DNA of 64,000 nucleotides from assembly GCA_017893485.1 (NCBI GenBank), contig CM030363.1, positions 113,994,004 to 114,058,003 on the forward strand, written 5' to 3'. The notes under the pieces were generated by a model. It was not told the origin of the DNA and ran no database searches. It saw nothing but the letters and a program-made list of their open reading frames with translations. The stretch is from Hemerocallis citrina. Taxonomy: Eukaryota > Streptophyta > Magnoliopsida > Asparagales > Asphodelaceae. Made by a program: the position numbers and the translations under genes. This document shows positions 1 to 12,239 of this stretch, in pieces; the stretch's first letter is position 1, and each line of letters starts with the position of its first letter.

Positions 1-715
1 ATGTCTGAATCCGAGGGGTGAGCCTGTTCGGAAGGACGGGTGGTCACTCTTCCACCATGATCATCACCCGATTTTGACTGGCCCGATGTGGGTGTCAAGA
101 TCGGGGGTGGTCATGGTAGAAGGGGTGATGACCCTAGTCTAGATCTGGCGGAGGGGTTCATTTCGGAAGGACTGGTGGCCGTCCCTCTGCCAAAATCTTC
201 TCCTGACTCTGACGGCCCGGGTGGAGGTGTCAGGGTCAGGGGAGGTTTGGGCCGAAGGGTAGACCACCGTAGTCCGGATCCGAGGGACCGTGTGTTTCGG
301 AAAGACGGGGAGCTGCTCTTCCGCCTAGATCTTCTCCTGACTCTGATGTCCTGGATGGAGGTGTCAGGATCAGGGGAGATCTTGGCAGAGGGGTTGGCTG
401 CTGAGGTCCAGATAAGAGGGGCGATCTGCCTCGGTTGGATGGGTGGTCGCTCTTCCACCATAATCTTCACCCGATTCTGATTGCTCCGATGTGGGTGTCA
501 GGGTCGGGGAAGGTTATGGTAGAAGAGGTGATGACCCAAGTCCGGATCCGAGGGTCGAGTTTGCTTCGGGAGGACGGGTGGTCGTTCTTCCACCATGATC
601 TTCTCCCGATTCTGAGTGCTCCAACATGGGTGTCAGGGTCGGGGAAGGTCATGGTAGAAGAGGTGATGACCCAAGTCCGTATCCGAGGGATTGCAGTAGC
701 TTCGGAATGATGGGT
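1..715. repeat. Tandem array, about 134-135 bp unit, five copies
   Basis: The motif GGTGTCA(G/A)G(G/A)TC recurs at about 91, 226, 360, 494 and 629, giving spacings of 135, 134, 134 and 135. Units also share the text around ATGACCCAAGTCCGGATCCG. The first three units are more diverged than the last two. The array lies in the 3' region of the Tat element, upstream of the antisense gene. Open frames through it arise from the repetition. Confidence 0.85.
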
Positions 716-1554
716 CTCTTCCCATCTCTGTCTTCCTTCCGGGCTGACGGCCTCCGATGGTTGCCAGCTCGAAGGAGTTAGAGATGGGAGGGTGCCGATC
801 TGATTTTGACCGGGCCCCATGGGTCGACGGAAACCGTTCGAGACCTGGGGCCTGGGGGGCTCGCCGAGGGCGGTGCCTTAAAACTTTGAACTTAAATTTT
901 TTTCTGGTATCTTCAGTCAGAGGTGGGACGTCCGAGGGTGCAATAATCCGAGCGACGCGCCGTAACCAGAGCCGTCGGATGACATCGAGCAAGTGTAGCA
1001 GTCCGAGCAGCTTGACGCGATCTGGGTCTTTGGATGACAGTGCACATCTCAAGACGGGCGCATTTCTCAAGAAAACACTATCTTGTCGTCTAGTGTCTTT
1101 GGCGAGATCTGAACCGTCTGATCGAGATCATGCGCGAAAGTTGAGGAGAAAGTGAATTTTCTCCACTTGCAGGATCGGAAAGGCACCTGCTCGGCAGCCG
1201 ACCGAAGACATGGGGCTTCGGCTTCGGATCCTGTGGTGCCGAATGGTTTGACTTGGTGAGGAGGCGGAGTGGTTTTGGGCCTTTGCGACGTTTCGAGAAC
1301 GGCCCAAAAGTCGCGCCCTTACGTTTGGAAGTCCAAGGGACGTTCCTTTTTACTATAAATCTTCACCTCCCCCTTAAACCAAGTCTCATTATTTACTTTT
1401 ACTCTCTCTCTTCAGTTCTTACTTTCTACTTCGAAGTTTTCAGCTCCTTGGTGGTGGTGTTAGCTGTCGCGGCGAGGCGTTCTTTGTCTCCGGTGACTTT
1501 TTCCGACCGTAGCTATCATTTCAAGGTCAGTCTCCTTCCTTTCTCTCTTAGAAA
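716..1554 (+). promoter_or_regulatory. Promoter and leader of the antisense Tat gene
   Basis: A TATA-like CTATAAAT lies at 1353-1360, about 200 bases before the ATG at 1555, followed by a pyrimidine-rich leader. Within the upstream stretch, 1060-1225 is a diverged direct copy of 5120-5290, beyond the far end of the gene. No other coding signal is seen here. Confidence 0.5.
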
Positions 1555-4500
1555 ATGGTTAAGATTACCTCCTCGGATGAGACCCCCGCCTCGGAGCAAG
1601 CCGTAGACCGAGCGGGCAAAGAAAAGGAGATAGTGGAGCTGACCGATCCGAGCGTCGTTCGGCCAGACCGAGAGGATGAAGTGGCCGAAACACATAAGGA
1701 GGTCGCGGCGGCGTCTCATAAGGGTAAAGCGGTGGTCACGATCGTCGAGACACCGAAGACGGCAGGGGCGTTCGGTCGGCAGCCCATTGCTCTGTCGAGC
1801 GTGGGAGGCGTTCGGGACTACGCCGAGGATGTCTTGGAGAAGGTGACCCAAGGGACGGCCAAGTCGGTGGAGGAGAATGAACTGAGAGAGCTGTCCGAGG
1901 TGGACCATACCATCTCCACGCTTACGGAGGCTGATCTTCATTTGATCCGAAAGGGATTCCGGATCCCCACCAAGTACGGGCTGCTACTCCCCGGGCCAGG
2001 CTTCCGAGCCAATACGAAGTCCTCGACAGATGTGTGCGTCTTTCCTGTCGACTCTCTCATCGCCGGGCTCTGCTTTCCCCTTCATCCATTCGTAGTCAAT
2101 GTCTTGAACTGGTACGGCCTGAGCCCCGCCCAGCTGATGCCGAACACCTGGAGGCACGTCACGGTGTTTGTCCTCCGATGCCAAGAGGTTGGTGCCGAGC
2201 CGAGCATGTTTCTCTTTTGGAGCCTCTACTGACCTTGTCAGCCAAGTCGGAACGAACAAAGGTTCTATCTTTCGCCGCGGACGGGCGTGAAGTTGATCGA
2301 GAATCCGGACTCGATCAAACATTGGAAGGAGAAGTATTTCATCATCCGAGCCCCCGCGCCGTGGATGATACCGATAGTTTGGGCGAAGGATGGCCTGCCC
2401 AAGCGAGCTACGAAGGAGCCAGTGTTGAGTGACGAGGAAACAGAGGTCCACAAGAAGCTCCTCGCTCTGCCAGCGCTCAGCTGGAAAGATATTACCGAGG
2501 AGGCTCTGTTCCGAGGGGGTCTCAGTCCGATCGACCCTAGTATGCTTCTGGTATTTATACTCTTTGCTTAAAGTTTACGAAAATTTTTCTAAGTTTTTTC
2601 ATTCGGCTTGTGCAGAGACGATGAAGTTGGACTACAAAGCTCTGATGGCGAAGGCCAGGGCGGCGGAGCAGGAGACGAAGAAGAAGAGGCCTTCGGCGGG
2701 GCCTCAGGGCGGCCGAGCCTCGAAGATGCCTTCGGTCGCGAAGGTCCCCGACCAGCCGAAGGTTGTTGCGTCGGAGGCTGGTTCCGAGCAGGGGGAGGTC
2801 ATGGTCCCTGAACCTCCTGCTTCAGGCGCGCCGACACCGACCTCGAAGGGGGATGCTCCCGGTTCGTCGAGCGGTGCGTTCGGCATGAAGGAGGTGCTGT
2901 CCCTCCAAGTTCCGCCCCTTACTGCCGAGGCGGAGAAGATCTTGACCGAGCGTCATAAGCAGATCTTCGTCCCCGACTGGCAGGTGATGAATGTTGACGG
3001 CTTCTTGGGCGACGGCAATATCTGCATGGAAGCGGTGATGCACCTGCCGACCCCAAATGATCGAGCGACCCTAAAGGCCAGGCTTGCAGGGGACGCCGCG
3101 ATGCAAATTGCTCGGAACACCATGTCGGTAAGTGGGCCGAGCTCTTTCTTATCGAAACTTTTACTGAGATCTCGGATTTATCTCTGATTTTCACGTAAGG
3201 TTCGGTCCGATTACGGAGGTTGCACACCTTCGTAAGGAGCTGGCCAAAACGAAGGGTGAGCTCTCGAACAGCCGACAGAGGCGGTTTCTCATGCTCTTGA
3301 AGCTAGAGGAGACGAAGGCAGCTGTGCGGAAGTATTGTCGCGAGTTGTGGCAACTGCAGAAGCAACCCCAAGCCCCTTGTCCCGAAGGCGAGGTCGAGCG
3401 GCTCCGTAGAGAGCTTACTGCCGCCGAGCGAAAGAATGACGAGCTTTTGGCCTAGGTCTAACACATGGAATTAGCGGAGAAAGAACGCTCGGCGGCGGAA
3501 GAGAAGCTAACTTCCGAGCTAGAGAAGGCGTCGGCCGAGCGCAAGAGGTTGTTGGCCGAGGTCGACAGGCTCAGAAGGATCACGATAGATAGGGGGATCG
3601 AGGTCACCCACTTCCGACAGCTCGCGACCGATGGCACCAACGTCTCTGGCTCGTCAAGGCCTTCTCGTTTGAAGAAGTTGGCGAAGGACGACGCTCTGAG
3701 AGACAGAATCATTGAATTGGAGGAAGAGATCGCGTCACTCAAGCCTATGCCGAAGAGGGCTAACGTCCGCAGTACGTCGTGCACTCGCGAAGAGAGCGAG
3801 AGAGGGATTTCCTTTTACGAACTCACGGCGCGTTTGCCTGTGGCTAGGCAGAGCCCTGCCGACGCTCAGAGTAGCACAGCCGTCTCGTCGAGCGGTGCCT
3901 CGGTCGGTGCCACAAACAAGGTCAGCGGCGAAGGGGGGTCACGCTTCGTTGGTTTGGAATCGAGCTCGGAGGTCAGGCCTCGTTGTCCTCGCGTTTCCTT
4001 GAACCGAAGCGTTCCCCTTCCGAAGAGGCCCTAATCGTGTTGTTTTGTGTTTCTTCTGATTTGTTGCAAAACTTTGTAGTAGAGTCGGTCTTGTTGTATG
4101 TGGAGCTATTATATATGAATTTGAAAGTTTGATTGGAAAATTCTTCAAGTGTTGCGCCTCGGAAGTGTATTGAAACCTTGCTATTCATTTTCCCTTCTTT
4201 TCAGCTCCTGGTGTCAGACCAATACACCGATCCCAACGGCTCGGACAATGAAGCTGATGCCGAAGTGACCTCCGGGGCGGCGAAGTCGCGCTCGACGAAG
4301 TGCCGAGAGCGGCGCCGCGGAGTGGAGCTGGAGTTACGTCGAGCTGAGAGCGAGCGGGTCCATCTTCAGTCCGTCCTCGGCCAACGAGACGCCGAGATCC
4401 AACGTCTGGAGAGCAGGATCATCGAGGCGACCCCTGCAGGGGAAGATGAGGACTCGCAGACAGCTTTTAGCAATGCTCTTCGGGTTCAGTGTATTCGGCA

Positions 4501-4657
4501 CAATCAGTCGAAGATACTGGCCGAGCGGGACGATTTGCTCTCCGAGATCCATCACTTACAAACTGTGGAGGCGAAGCTTCGGAAGGAGGCGGAGGAGCTA
4601 ACAGCCGAAGTGGAAGGGCTGGCTACCGAAGAGATTAGTGAAGACATTTCTGTTTGA
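1555..4657 (+). pseudogene. Antisense Tat-element gene, putative gypsy-type transposon family (PF04195-like), broken
   Basis: Function unknown. This is the extra ORF many plant Tat elements carry opposite to gag-pol. Exon 1 starts at ATG 1555 and holds the family signature in residues about 130-210 (KYGLLLPGPGF, LHPFVVNVLNWYGLSPAQL, PNTWRH). A TGA at 2230-2232 interrupts it, and the same frame continues to a phase-1 donor A|GTATGC at 2539/2540. Exon 2 begins at 2616 after TGCAG and ends at 3127 before GTAAGT; it is Ala/Pro/Lys-rich. The next coding stretch (about 3200-4034) is coiled coil, rich in Glu, Lys, Arg and Leu, broken by TAG and TAA near 3453-3461, both readable as CAG/CAA decay. A last coiled-coil exon (about 4205-4657) ends at TGA. 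The acceptor near 3200 does not give a clean phase. Confidence 0.78.
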
Positions 4658-4747
4658 GGACCAAGTGTAATGGGTCGGTGCTGTATTATTTTTTTTCTAA
4701 CATTTTGTAACTATGGAAGGACTGCTTTGTATTGTGTCCCGATTATT

Positions 4748-4753
4748 AATAAA
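4748..4753 (+). terminator. Polyadenylation signal of the antisense gene
   Basis: AATAAA lies 90 bases after the stop codon at 4657, in a T-rich stretch, on the same strand as the gene. It supports an independent transcription unit antisense to the retroelement. Confidence 0.5.
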
Positions 4754-4849
4754 ATTCCTTTGTGGTTCTGCGTACTTATTTTGCTTGTGAGCGTGTTGGC
4801 CGTGCCGAGGTCTTCGAGCCGAGCACATGGTGCCGTCAGCTAGAATCTC

Positions 4850-5290
4850 AAGGCGAACGAGTTCCTGACGGAGCGGTACCTTGTCGTTTAGCGATTCTGA
4901 CAAGATCTGGGCCGTCGGATATCGGCACAGATCTCGATGCGGTGCAGTTCCCAAGAAAGTGCTATCTTGTCGTTTTAGCGCTGTTGGCAGGATCTGAACC
5001 GTCAGATGATGGAACGAATCTCGAGGCGGCTCAGTTCCCGAGAAAATTCTATCTTATCGTTTAGCGCTGTTTGTAGGATCTGAACCGTGGGATGATGGCA
5101 CGAATCTCGAGGCGGTTCAGTTCCCGAGAAAACGCTATCTTGTCGTTTAGCGTCGGTGGCAAGATCTGGGCCGTCTGATCGAGATCAATCACGAAAGTTG
5201 AGGAGAAAGTGAGTTTTCTCCGCTTGCAGGGTCGGAAAGGCCCCTGCTCGGCAGCCGACCGAAGGCGTGGGGTTTCGGATTTCGGCTTCT
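4850..5290. repeat. Short tandem array (about 85-95 bp) and partner of 1060-1225
   Basis: The phrase TATCTTGTCGTTTAGCG and its variants recur near 4872, 4967, 5051 and 5137, joined by GATCTG(A/G)(A/G)CCGT and CAGTTCCCGAGAAA. The last copy runs into GTTGAGGAGAAAGTGA and TCGGCAGCCGACCGAAG, which also occur at 1140-1210, so the antisense gene is bracketed by direct copies. Confidence 0.75.
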
Positions 5291-5409
5291 AGACAAGATT
5301 GCTCGGATTATGTTGCCGAACAGTGCTTCGGTCTCCCTCTTCTTGCGAAGCTGAGGGGTGAGCCGGGCTCTTTTCCTTTGTGGGACCCGTCGGTCATGGC
5401 GCGCGTTCG

Positions 5410-6055
5410 ATGGTTGTGGGAGCGATTCCGAATGGTGGTCCACTCCTAGTCTGCCGCGAAGCAAGCTTGGGCGGTAGCAACCAAGTGTTGGGCTCCGGAA
5501 CCATCGGTATAGTTCAACGGTTGTGGGAGCAGTTCCGAACGGCGATCTACCTCTGGCCCGTCTGGGGACGAGCCGAGGAGGTAAAGTCGAGCCGAGTGTT
5601 GGACTCCGAACCATCGGTGTAGTTCAACGGTTGTGGGAGCAGTTCCGAACGGCGATCTACCTCTGGCCCGTCTGGGGACGAGCCGAGGAGGTAAAGTCGA
5701 GCCGAGTGTTGGACTCCGAACCATCAGTGTAGTTCAACGGTTGTGGGAGCAGTTCTGAACGGCGATCAACCTCTGGCTCGTCCGGGGATGAGCCGAGGAG
5801 GTAAAGTCGAGCCGAGTGTTGGACTCCGAACCATCGGTGTAGTTCAACGGTTGTGGGAGCAGTTCCGAACGGCGATCTACCTCTGGCTCGTCCGGGGACG
5901 AGCCGAGGAGGTAAAGTCGAGCCGGACATGGACTCCGAACCATTGGTGTAGTTCAACGGTTGTAGGAGCAGTTCCGAACGGCGATCTACCTCTGGCTCGT
6001 CCGGGGACGAGCCGAGGAGGTAAAGTCGAGCCGGACATGGACTCCGAACCATCGG
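5410..6055. repeat. Tandem array, 110-bp unit, five copies
   Basis: AGTTCAACGGTTGT recurs at 5512, 5622, 5732, 5842 and 5951 (spacing 110, 110, 110, 109). Units contain GGCGATCTACCTCTGG and GAGCCGAGGAGGTAAAGTCG and are nearly identical, so the array is recent or homogenised. It lies between the end of pol (6224) and the antisense gene. Confidence 0.9.
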
Positions 6056-6223
6056 ATGAAAAATAATAAAAAACAATGAATAGGGGAGGAGATATGTAAA
6101 CAAATTTGTAAGCATGAAAGAGCATTCTTTATTGATAATCGACGGCGAACCGTTTTACATGTTACAGCTCATGAAAATAGATTACAAGTTAGAGGAGAGG
6201 AATAGCTCGATATCCTATGATAC
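6056..6223. other. Spacer between array and integrase stop
   Basis: AT-rich sequence downstream (minus sense) of pol. No motif recognised. Confidence 0.5.
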
Positions 6224-8334
6224 TTAGAGTGGCGTCGGGGCGCTTTCTTGGTATTTTAGGAGATGGTCGGCATTCCAGGTCCTCAGTTGCTCTCTGCCCT
6301 CTAGATCTTCCAGACGATATGCTCCGGGCCGAACTACCCTCGTGATCCTGTACGGCCCTTCCCAGTTCGGAGCCAGCTTGCTCTTCTGACTGGGGAAGGA
6401 TATGGCCAGTTTTCTCAAGACTAAATCCCCTTGCTTAAGGTTGGTGGGTCGGACCTTCTTGTTGTATGCCAACTCGACCCTTCTTCGGTAATTCTGCTGC
6501 CGAATCGATGCTCTTTCCCTCAGCTCATCTATCAGATCTAAGTCTGCCCTGAGGTCTCTGGCGTTCTGTTCCTCGTCGTAGGCTGCGAGCCGAGGGGAAG
6601 GTATTCCGACCTCGAGGGGTATCACGGCCTCGGACCCATAGGTGAGGTTGAAAGGGGACTCGCCCGTGGGGGTCCGCTTGCTCGTGCGGTAGTTCCATAG
6701 GACGTTGGGGAGTTGGTCGACCCATAAGCCTCTGGAACTTTTGTCTAGCCTTTTCTTGATGCCTGCGAGGATCTACCGATTAGCATTTTCTGCCTGTCCA
6801 TTCGACTGAGGGTGGGAGATGGACGAGAAGCGCTGCTGGATGGCAAGGTCGTCGCACAGAGCTCGGAATGCTGCGCCAGTGAACTGAGTTCCGTTGTCCG
6901 TCACGAGGACACGGGGAATGCCGAATCTGCAGATGATGTTCTTCCAGAAGAATTGTACCACCTTGTTCTCGGTTATAGTGGCGAGGGGTTCGGCCTCGAC
7001 CCACTTCGAGAAGTAGTTGATGGCTATGACTAAGAACTTGAACTGACCCGGAGCCGGAGGGAAAGGCCCTAGTAAATCCATCCCCCACATCGCGAAGGGG
7101 ATAGGACTTGATAGGGAGGCGAGGTTGGCTTGAGGAAGGCGACGGATGCTGGAGTGTCTCTGATAAGAGCTACATTGCCGAACGTGTCGCTCGGCGTCTT
7201 GAAGGAGGGTCGGCCAGAAGTAATTCAAAGCTTTTCGGGCCAAGGACCTGGATCCTGAATGTGCCCCGCCGATGCCTTCGTGGAGCTCTTGTAGGGCATA
7301 ATCGGCCTGCTCTGGAGAGAGGCACCTTAGGTACGGTCGGCCGTCTATTTGAGAAAAAGAGCGTTTGTATAAGATACCCTCGATCAAGACATACTGTTCG
7401 GCTCGGGTTCTGACTGGGCGCGCTTCTTTTGGGTCTTTGGGCAGGAGCCCGTCTCTTAAGAACTCCACCAACGGCTTCATCCAATTATCTTGTAACATGA
7501 CCGGCAACGATTCTGCCGAGCCGGGTGTCTCGTCTTCTATGCTCGACTTAGAGAGGACCTCGATCAGAACGGTCTGTTCAAGACCTTGTAGGGAGGATGA
7601 GGCCAACTTGGAGAGGGCATCGGCCTGCGAATTCTCCTCACGAGGGACTCGTTGAATGAGCGCCTCTTCGAACCGGCTCATAAAGGCCCGGACCTTAGCG
7701 AGGTACTTCGCCATCCGCTCATCTCGGGCCTCGTACTCGCCCAAGACTTGGTTCACGATAAGCTGGGAATCGCTGTGGATTCGGAGGCACCGCGCCCCAG
7801 CACTTCGTGCAAGTCCGAGACCAGCAATGAGTGCCTCGTACTCCGCCTCGTTGTTCGAGGCCTTGAAGTTCATACGGATCGCGTATTGGAGGACGAAGTC
7901 GTCAGGGCCGTTCAGGATGATACCGGCACCGCTTCCTTCGTTACAGGAGGAGCCGTCCACGAAGACTGTCCAAATGGGGGGTCCATTCGGGACGTGGCTG
8001 ACTTCAGGGATAGTGGACTCTACGATGAAGTCGGCGAGGGCCTGTGCTTTAATTGCCGTCCGAGGCTGGTAAGAGATGTCATGCTGGCTCAGCTCTATGG
8101 ACCACTTCATTAGCCGGCCCGAGGTCTCAGGCTTGTGGAGGATCTGCTTTAGGGGTTGGTCGGTGAGGACAACGACCGAGTGGGATTGAAAGTACGGCCG
8201 AAGCTTCCTCGCTGCCATGACCAGGGCGTAGGCCATCTTCTCCATCTTCGGATAGCGGAGCACGGCATCCCGAAGCACCTTGCCCACGTAGTAGATGGGC
8301 CTTTGGGCCCGGTCCTCCTCTCTCACCAAGACAG
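6224..8334 (-). pseudogene. pol: Tat pol, downstream part: RNase H, archaeal-type RNase H, integrase
   Basis: This is the continuation of the RT fragment at 20501-21415, separated by the inserted element. From the junction at 8334 it reads the rest of the gypsy RNase H (RPIYYVGKVL, VVVLTDQPLK). Next comes a full second RNase H with acidic residues in VFVDGSSCNEGSGAGI, NNEAEYEALIAGL, HSDSQLIVNQ and ADALSKLAS. The integrase follows. Its zinc domain has lost a ligand: the usual CxxC reads QCSSYQ, as from TGT to TAT. The core has D in WGMDLLGPF, D in VTDNGTQF and E in HPQSNGQAEN. A TAG at 6773-6775 stops it just after that E; the same frame resumes and carries the C-terminal NWEGPYRI and WNADHLLKYQ to 6224. 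There is no chromodomain, as expected for Tat. Confidence 0.92.
8330..8334. other. Target-site duplication GACAG (partner 20501-20505)
   Basis: GACAG directly precedes the TG of the left LTR and directly follows the CA of the right LTR. Removing the insert and one GACAG restores the RNase H frame (minus codons GCT GTC TTG GTG), which fixes the insertion boundaries to the base. Confidence 0.97.
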
Positions 8335-8929
8335 TGTAGCGCCCCGATTTCCAACATTGGGAAACCGTGACACGAGCCAAGACCTTTTCTTCAATTAGTC
8401 ACAATACACAGAAAAACAGGAGAATTTAAAACTTTTTATTCAATACCCAATGTATTACAAGTCTGAACATTACACAACTGCAATATATTATAATAGAGTT
8501 ACAATAATACCTTTACAATCCCAAGTATTACAACCTTCAACATCTTACATCAAAGTACAAGAAATGAAGAACAACACTTGGTAACTCTCACTTGAGTACT
8601 TCTCAACTAAATAGATAATCAATACATATGCTGCAGCGGAACTAAACATAACACTGACTCCTTGCTTCCCTTGCCTTGAGTCCTCCTGAATCTCGCCTTT
8701 GTACTTCGGCGATCCAGTACCTATGGAAGTGGGGACGTCAGTATTCACTGACGCTTAAAGGCTGATCATATAGCAGCGAATCTTCCAAACAATATACAAA
8801 ATATACAAACATAGCAATTGTGTTGGTGTAGTTTAAGTGTTCGTGAGTGCTAGGACTAGACTCTAATGCGATATTTAAGTAGAACTAGAATGCTTCCTCG
8901 CATTATGAATTCTAATTATACATAGCCCG

Positions 8930-9740
8930 TTCCTGACAATACTCCATGACTCTGTGAGGTTGCAGAAGGGGTCAAGTGCCCCCCATGCAGTCTGCTTATG
9001 GTGTCTCCGTTTTCCACTACTACCCGGCAAGCCGGACCTCACTCGATCCCGGTATACCGGGCATCGTTCCAAAATTAAACCATAGAGTTTCGCAAGCGCA
9101 GGGCAGCGCGAAACCTACCCTGTGGCACTCTCTGGGGTATAGCAAGCGCAGGACTGCACCATGCATCCTGTGGCACCCCAGCCACGGTATTTCAGGAATT
9201 AACAGAGCGAGATACGCAACCCGTGTCCTCAACCTGTGAGATGGCACCGTGCGTATCCCTTTGACGGGATGCTTCCTATTCTAATGTCAGCAAGTCTCCG
9301 AAAGCAACATGCAGCCCATACTACATGCGACTCCATCTCAAGCCGTTTCTCCATGTATAGGGATTTGAACCCACGTTACGCATTCTAATTGTACACGACC
9401 TGTTCCTGACAATACTCCATGACTCTGTGAGGTTGCAGAAGGGGTCAAGTGCCCCCCATGCAGTCTGCTTATGGTGTCTCCGTTTTCCACTACTACCCGG
9501 CAAGCCGGACCTCACTCGATCCCAGTATATCGGGCATCGTTCCAAAATTAAACCATAGAGTTTCGCAAGCGCAGGGCAGCGCGAAGCCTACCCTGTGGCA
9601 CTCTCTGGGGTATAGCAAGCGCAGGACTGCACCATGCATCCTGTGGCACCCCAGCCACGGTATTTCAGGAATTAACAGAGCGAGATACGCAACCCGTGTC
9701 CTCAACCTGTGAGATGGCACCGTGCGTATCCCTTTGACGG
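8930..9740. repeat. Direct duplication inside the LTR, 473-bp offset
   Basis: A block of about 325 bases starting near TTCCTGACAATACTCCATGA (8931) recurs from about 9404. Both contain CCGGCAAGCCGG and AAGCGCAGG repeats. The same pair occurs in the right LTR (about 15,765 and 16,238). An antisense 87-codon frame in all four copies follows from the duplication and is not annotated as a gene. Confidence 0.9.
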
Positions 9741-10254
9741 GAAGGTACAACCCAGTACACCACCTAAGGCCTCCCTCAAGGGACAAGTTGGTCGTAAGGT
9801 GCCCCCTACCACCAACTCCTCTCTCTTCGGTAAGGGTCCGAGCAAAATGACCTTTATAAGTCACTACCCTAATGATGTCCCTGACCCGACGATCCTAGGG
9901 ACGATAATATTATAACATAACATGCTAGGCCTTAAATTAGGCTTCGCAAGACAACTCTACTAGGCTGCTCAACCTAGACTTACCAGAATCCATCGGAATC
10001 TGGTTTATGGCTCATCGATCCAAGACTTTGGCTGTGCGAGTATACACGCATGCCGCTACCCTAGACTTGGATTCTGTCTATACTCTGGTCCTCGATCAAC
10101 CTACCCTGGTTAAGATTCGACGGTACACCAGGAGTGACTCCTCCACAGTTTCTTAGGGTAAGAACATATGTCTTGATGGTCGATAGCCCTTAGGGTGGTA
10201 ACATCACCCTAGACGAGCACAACTAACTGTGTACTAGCTAACAAGCTATACACG

Positions 10255-10510
10255 AGTAATAATCACATACGAGCCAACTAAGCTACGTGTGAAACAACAA
10301 CTACCTACGAGCCAGGCGGGCCTCGTAGGAGACAACCACGTACATACCGGCCAAATAAGCCGCGTATGAGACCAACAGCTTCGTATGGGCCGGTCGGGCC
10401 GCGTACGGGACAACCACCCACATACGAGCCGACTAAGCTACGTATGAGACCCACAGCTACATACGGGCCAGTCGAGCCACGTACGAGCACAACCGTGTGC
10501 AAACAACCAT
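10255..10510. repeat. Minisatellite of TACGAGCC / TACGGGCC units
   Basis: Repeats of the form (A/G)CGTA(T/C)GAGAC-CAACAG-C-TACG(A/G)GCC, about 35-40 bases apart, with alternating GAGCC and GGGCC forms. The counterpart in the right LTR is at about 17,090-17,345 with single-base differences. It stands out by GC content from the AT-rich LTR around it. Confidence 0.7.
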
Positions 10511-11588
10511 ACAGGTAATCAATCCTAGAAGCAACCAAACGTGCTTACTAACAACTTAATCTTCTATTATTAGAAGCAACAAACGAATCTACTAGTAGTC
10601 TATGATGGGTATTGTACTAGGGAAGAACCGAAGGCGATAAGATGGCCTTTATCGGATTAACTATCCCTAGTGGTCTTCCCAATCCTTCCTACTTCAACCT
10701 ATTGCGCCTTAAGTACGGCATACAATTTCAAGCAGCTTCCTACGACAATCAATCATATAGCACAACCACCATGATATTCCTATGTATGGATATGATTAAT
10801 GCTTATGCTTACATTGAGCTCAAGCATGAAAATTACTAACGACCTTAAACATAAAATCCTCTATAGTCAATCGTAGGTTACAAATTGAGCATGGAAGCCT
10901 ACTACTTATCATAACCAACCACCACCACCCAACTAAGCAATACTCCAAGGTATAGTAGGTAGTCCTAACACTACTCCTACAACATTCTAAGCAAATATTA
11001 CTCTAGCATGGTATAGAACCCAACATAAGTCACCACAACTAGCCATGGGTAGTTTCTTTACCCTAAGCATGAACATCCTAGTATGGGTATCCTTAACTTA
11101 ACATGATTAATAATTAGCATGATACCTACTTACTTAGCATGAATCATGATCATTCACCAACATAGCATGAACAAACACTTATCTAAGCATGGGTACCATG
11201 TAAACACGAGTATTCATATAAACTAGCATGGCACACAACTTAATTACTATTAAGCTAGTATGGCATATCGCTTTCCAACAATTAAAATAGCATGGCATAT
11301 GATTTCATCATGGATCCTACAACACTCTAGGCACAATAAAAACTTATCCACACATGGTAGGAAACTCTTGGATTGAATCCTACACATTCTAAGCGTAAGT
11401 GAGTTACTAAACATGATGGGTATTTTTAATAAACCTCCTACAACTAATTAAGCATAGAATCATGGTAGGATATTTTTATAAGTAATCCTACAACTAACTA
11501 AGCATGGATATGGCTTCTAATTATTTTTAGAAGCAAAGCTACAACTAACTAAACATGAATATGACTTCTAATTAATTTTAGAAGTGAT

Positions 11589-11855
11589 CCTACAACATAA
11601 GTAGCATGAATAAGGCTTCTAATCATTTTTAGAAAAGACCCTACAACATAAGTAGCATGAATAAGGCTTCTAATCATTTTTAGAAAAGATCCTACAACAT
11701 AAGTAGCATGAATAAGGCTTCTAATCATTTTTAGAAAAGATCCTACAACATAAGTAGCATGAATAAGGCTTCTAATCATTTTTAGAAAAGATCCTACAAC
11801 ATAAGTAGCATGAATAAGGCTTCTAATCATTTTTAGAAAGTAATCCTACAACATT
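11589..11855. repeat. 51-bp tandem array, five near-identical units
   Basis: CCTACAACATAAGTAGCATG recurs every 51 bases from 11589, followed by a diverged unit near 11845. The right LTR has only four units (18,423-18,630). Because 51 is a multiple of three the array stays open as a minus frame of repeated 17-residue blocks, which I do not regard as coding. Confidence 0.93.
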
Positions 11856-12239
11856 AGTAGCATAAATATGTCTTCTAAATATTTTTAGAAGTAAAGCTAC
11901 AACTAATTAAGCATGGATATGACTTCTAATTATTTTTTTGAAGCAAAGCTACAACTAACTAAACATGGATATGGCTTCTAATTATTTTTAGAAGCAATCC
12001 TACAATGTTCTAAGCACAAAACATAAAGGAATATTTTTAGAAAATATCCTACAACATTCTACTACTACTACTACTTCTATTTTGATCAACACATAACTAT
12101 CTACTACCACTACTACAACATACAACTTACTACTATTACTACTACTTCATTAATCAACATACATGCTACTACTACTTCATTTTATTACATACTATTACTT
12201 ATTATTTTAGCTTACTACTACTTACTAATCTTATTTATT

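Noticed and set aside
88..1155. Frames of 90-145 residues across 88-1155 on both strands
   Set aside because: GC-rich tandem array and promoter region; overlapping frames on both strands, no domain.
1..6055. 3' LTR of the Tat element inside the window
   Set aside because: No copy of the 24,195-24,780 sequence is present here; the arrays and antisense gene belong to the 3' internal region.
11549..11830. 93-residue minus frame of 17-residue repeats, and its 76-residue counterpart at 18383-18613
   Set aside because: Created by a 51-bp (17-codon) tandem array in an LTR; length follows unit number.
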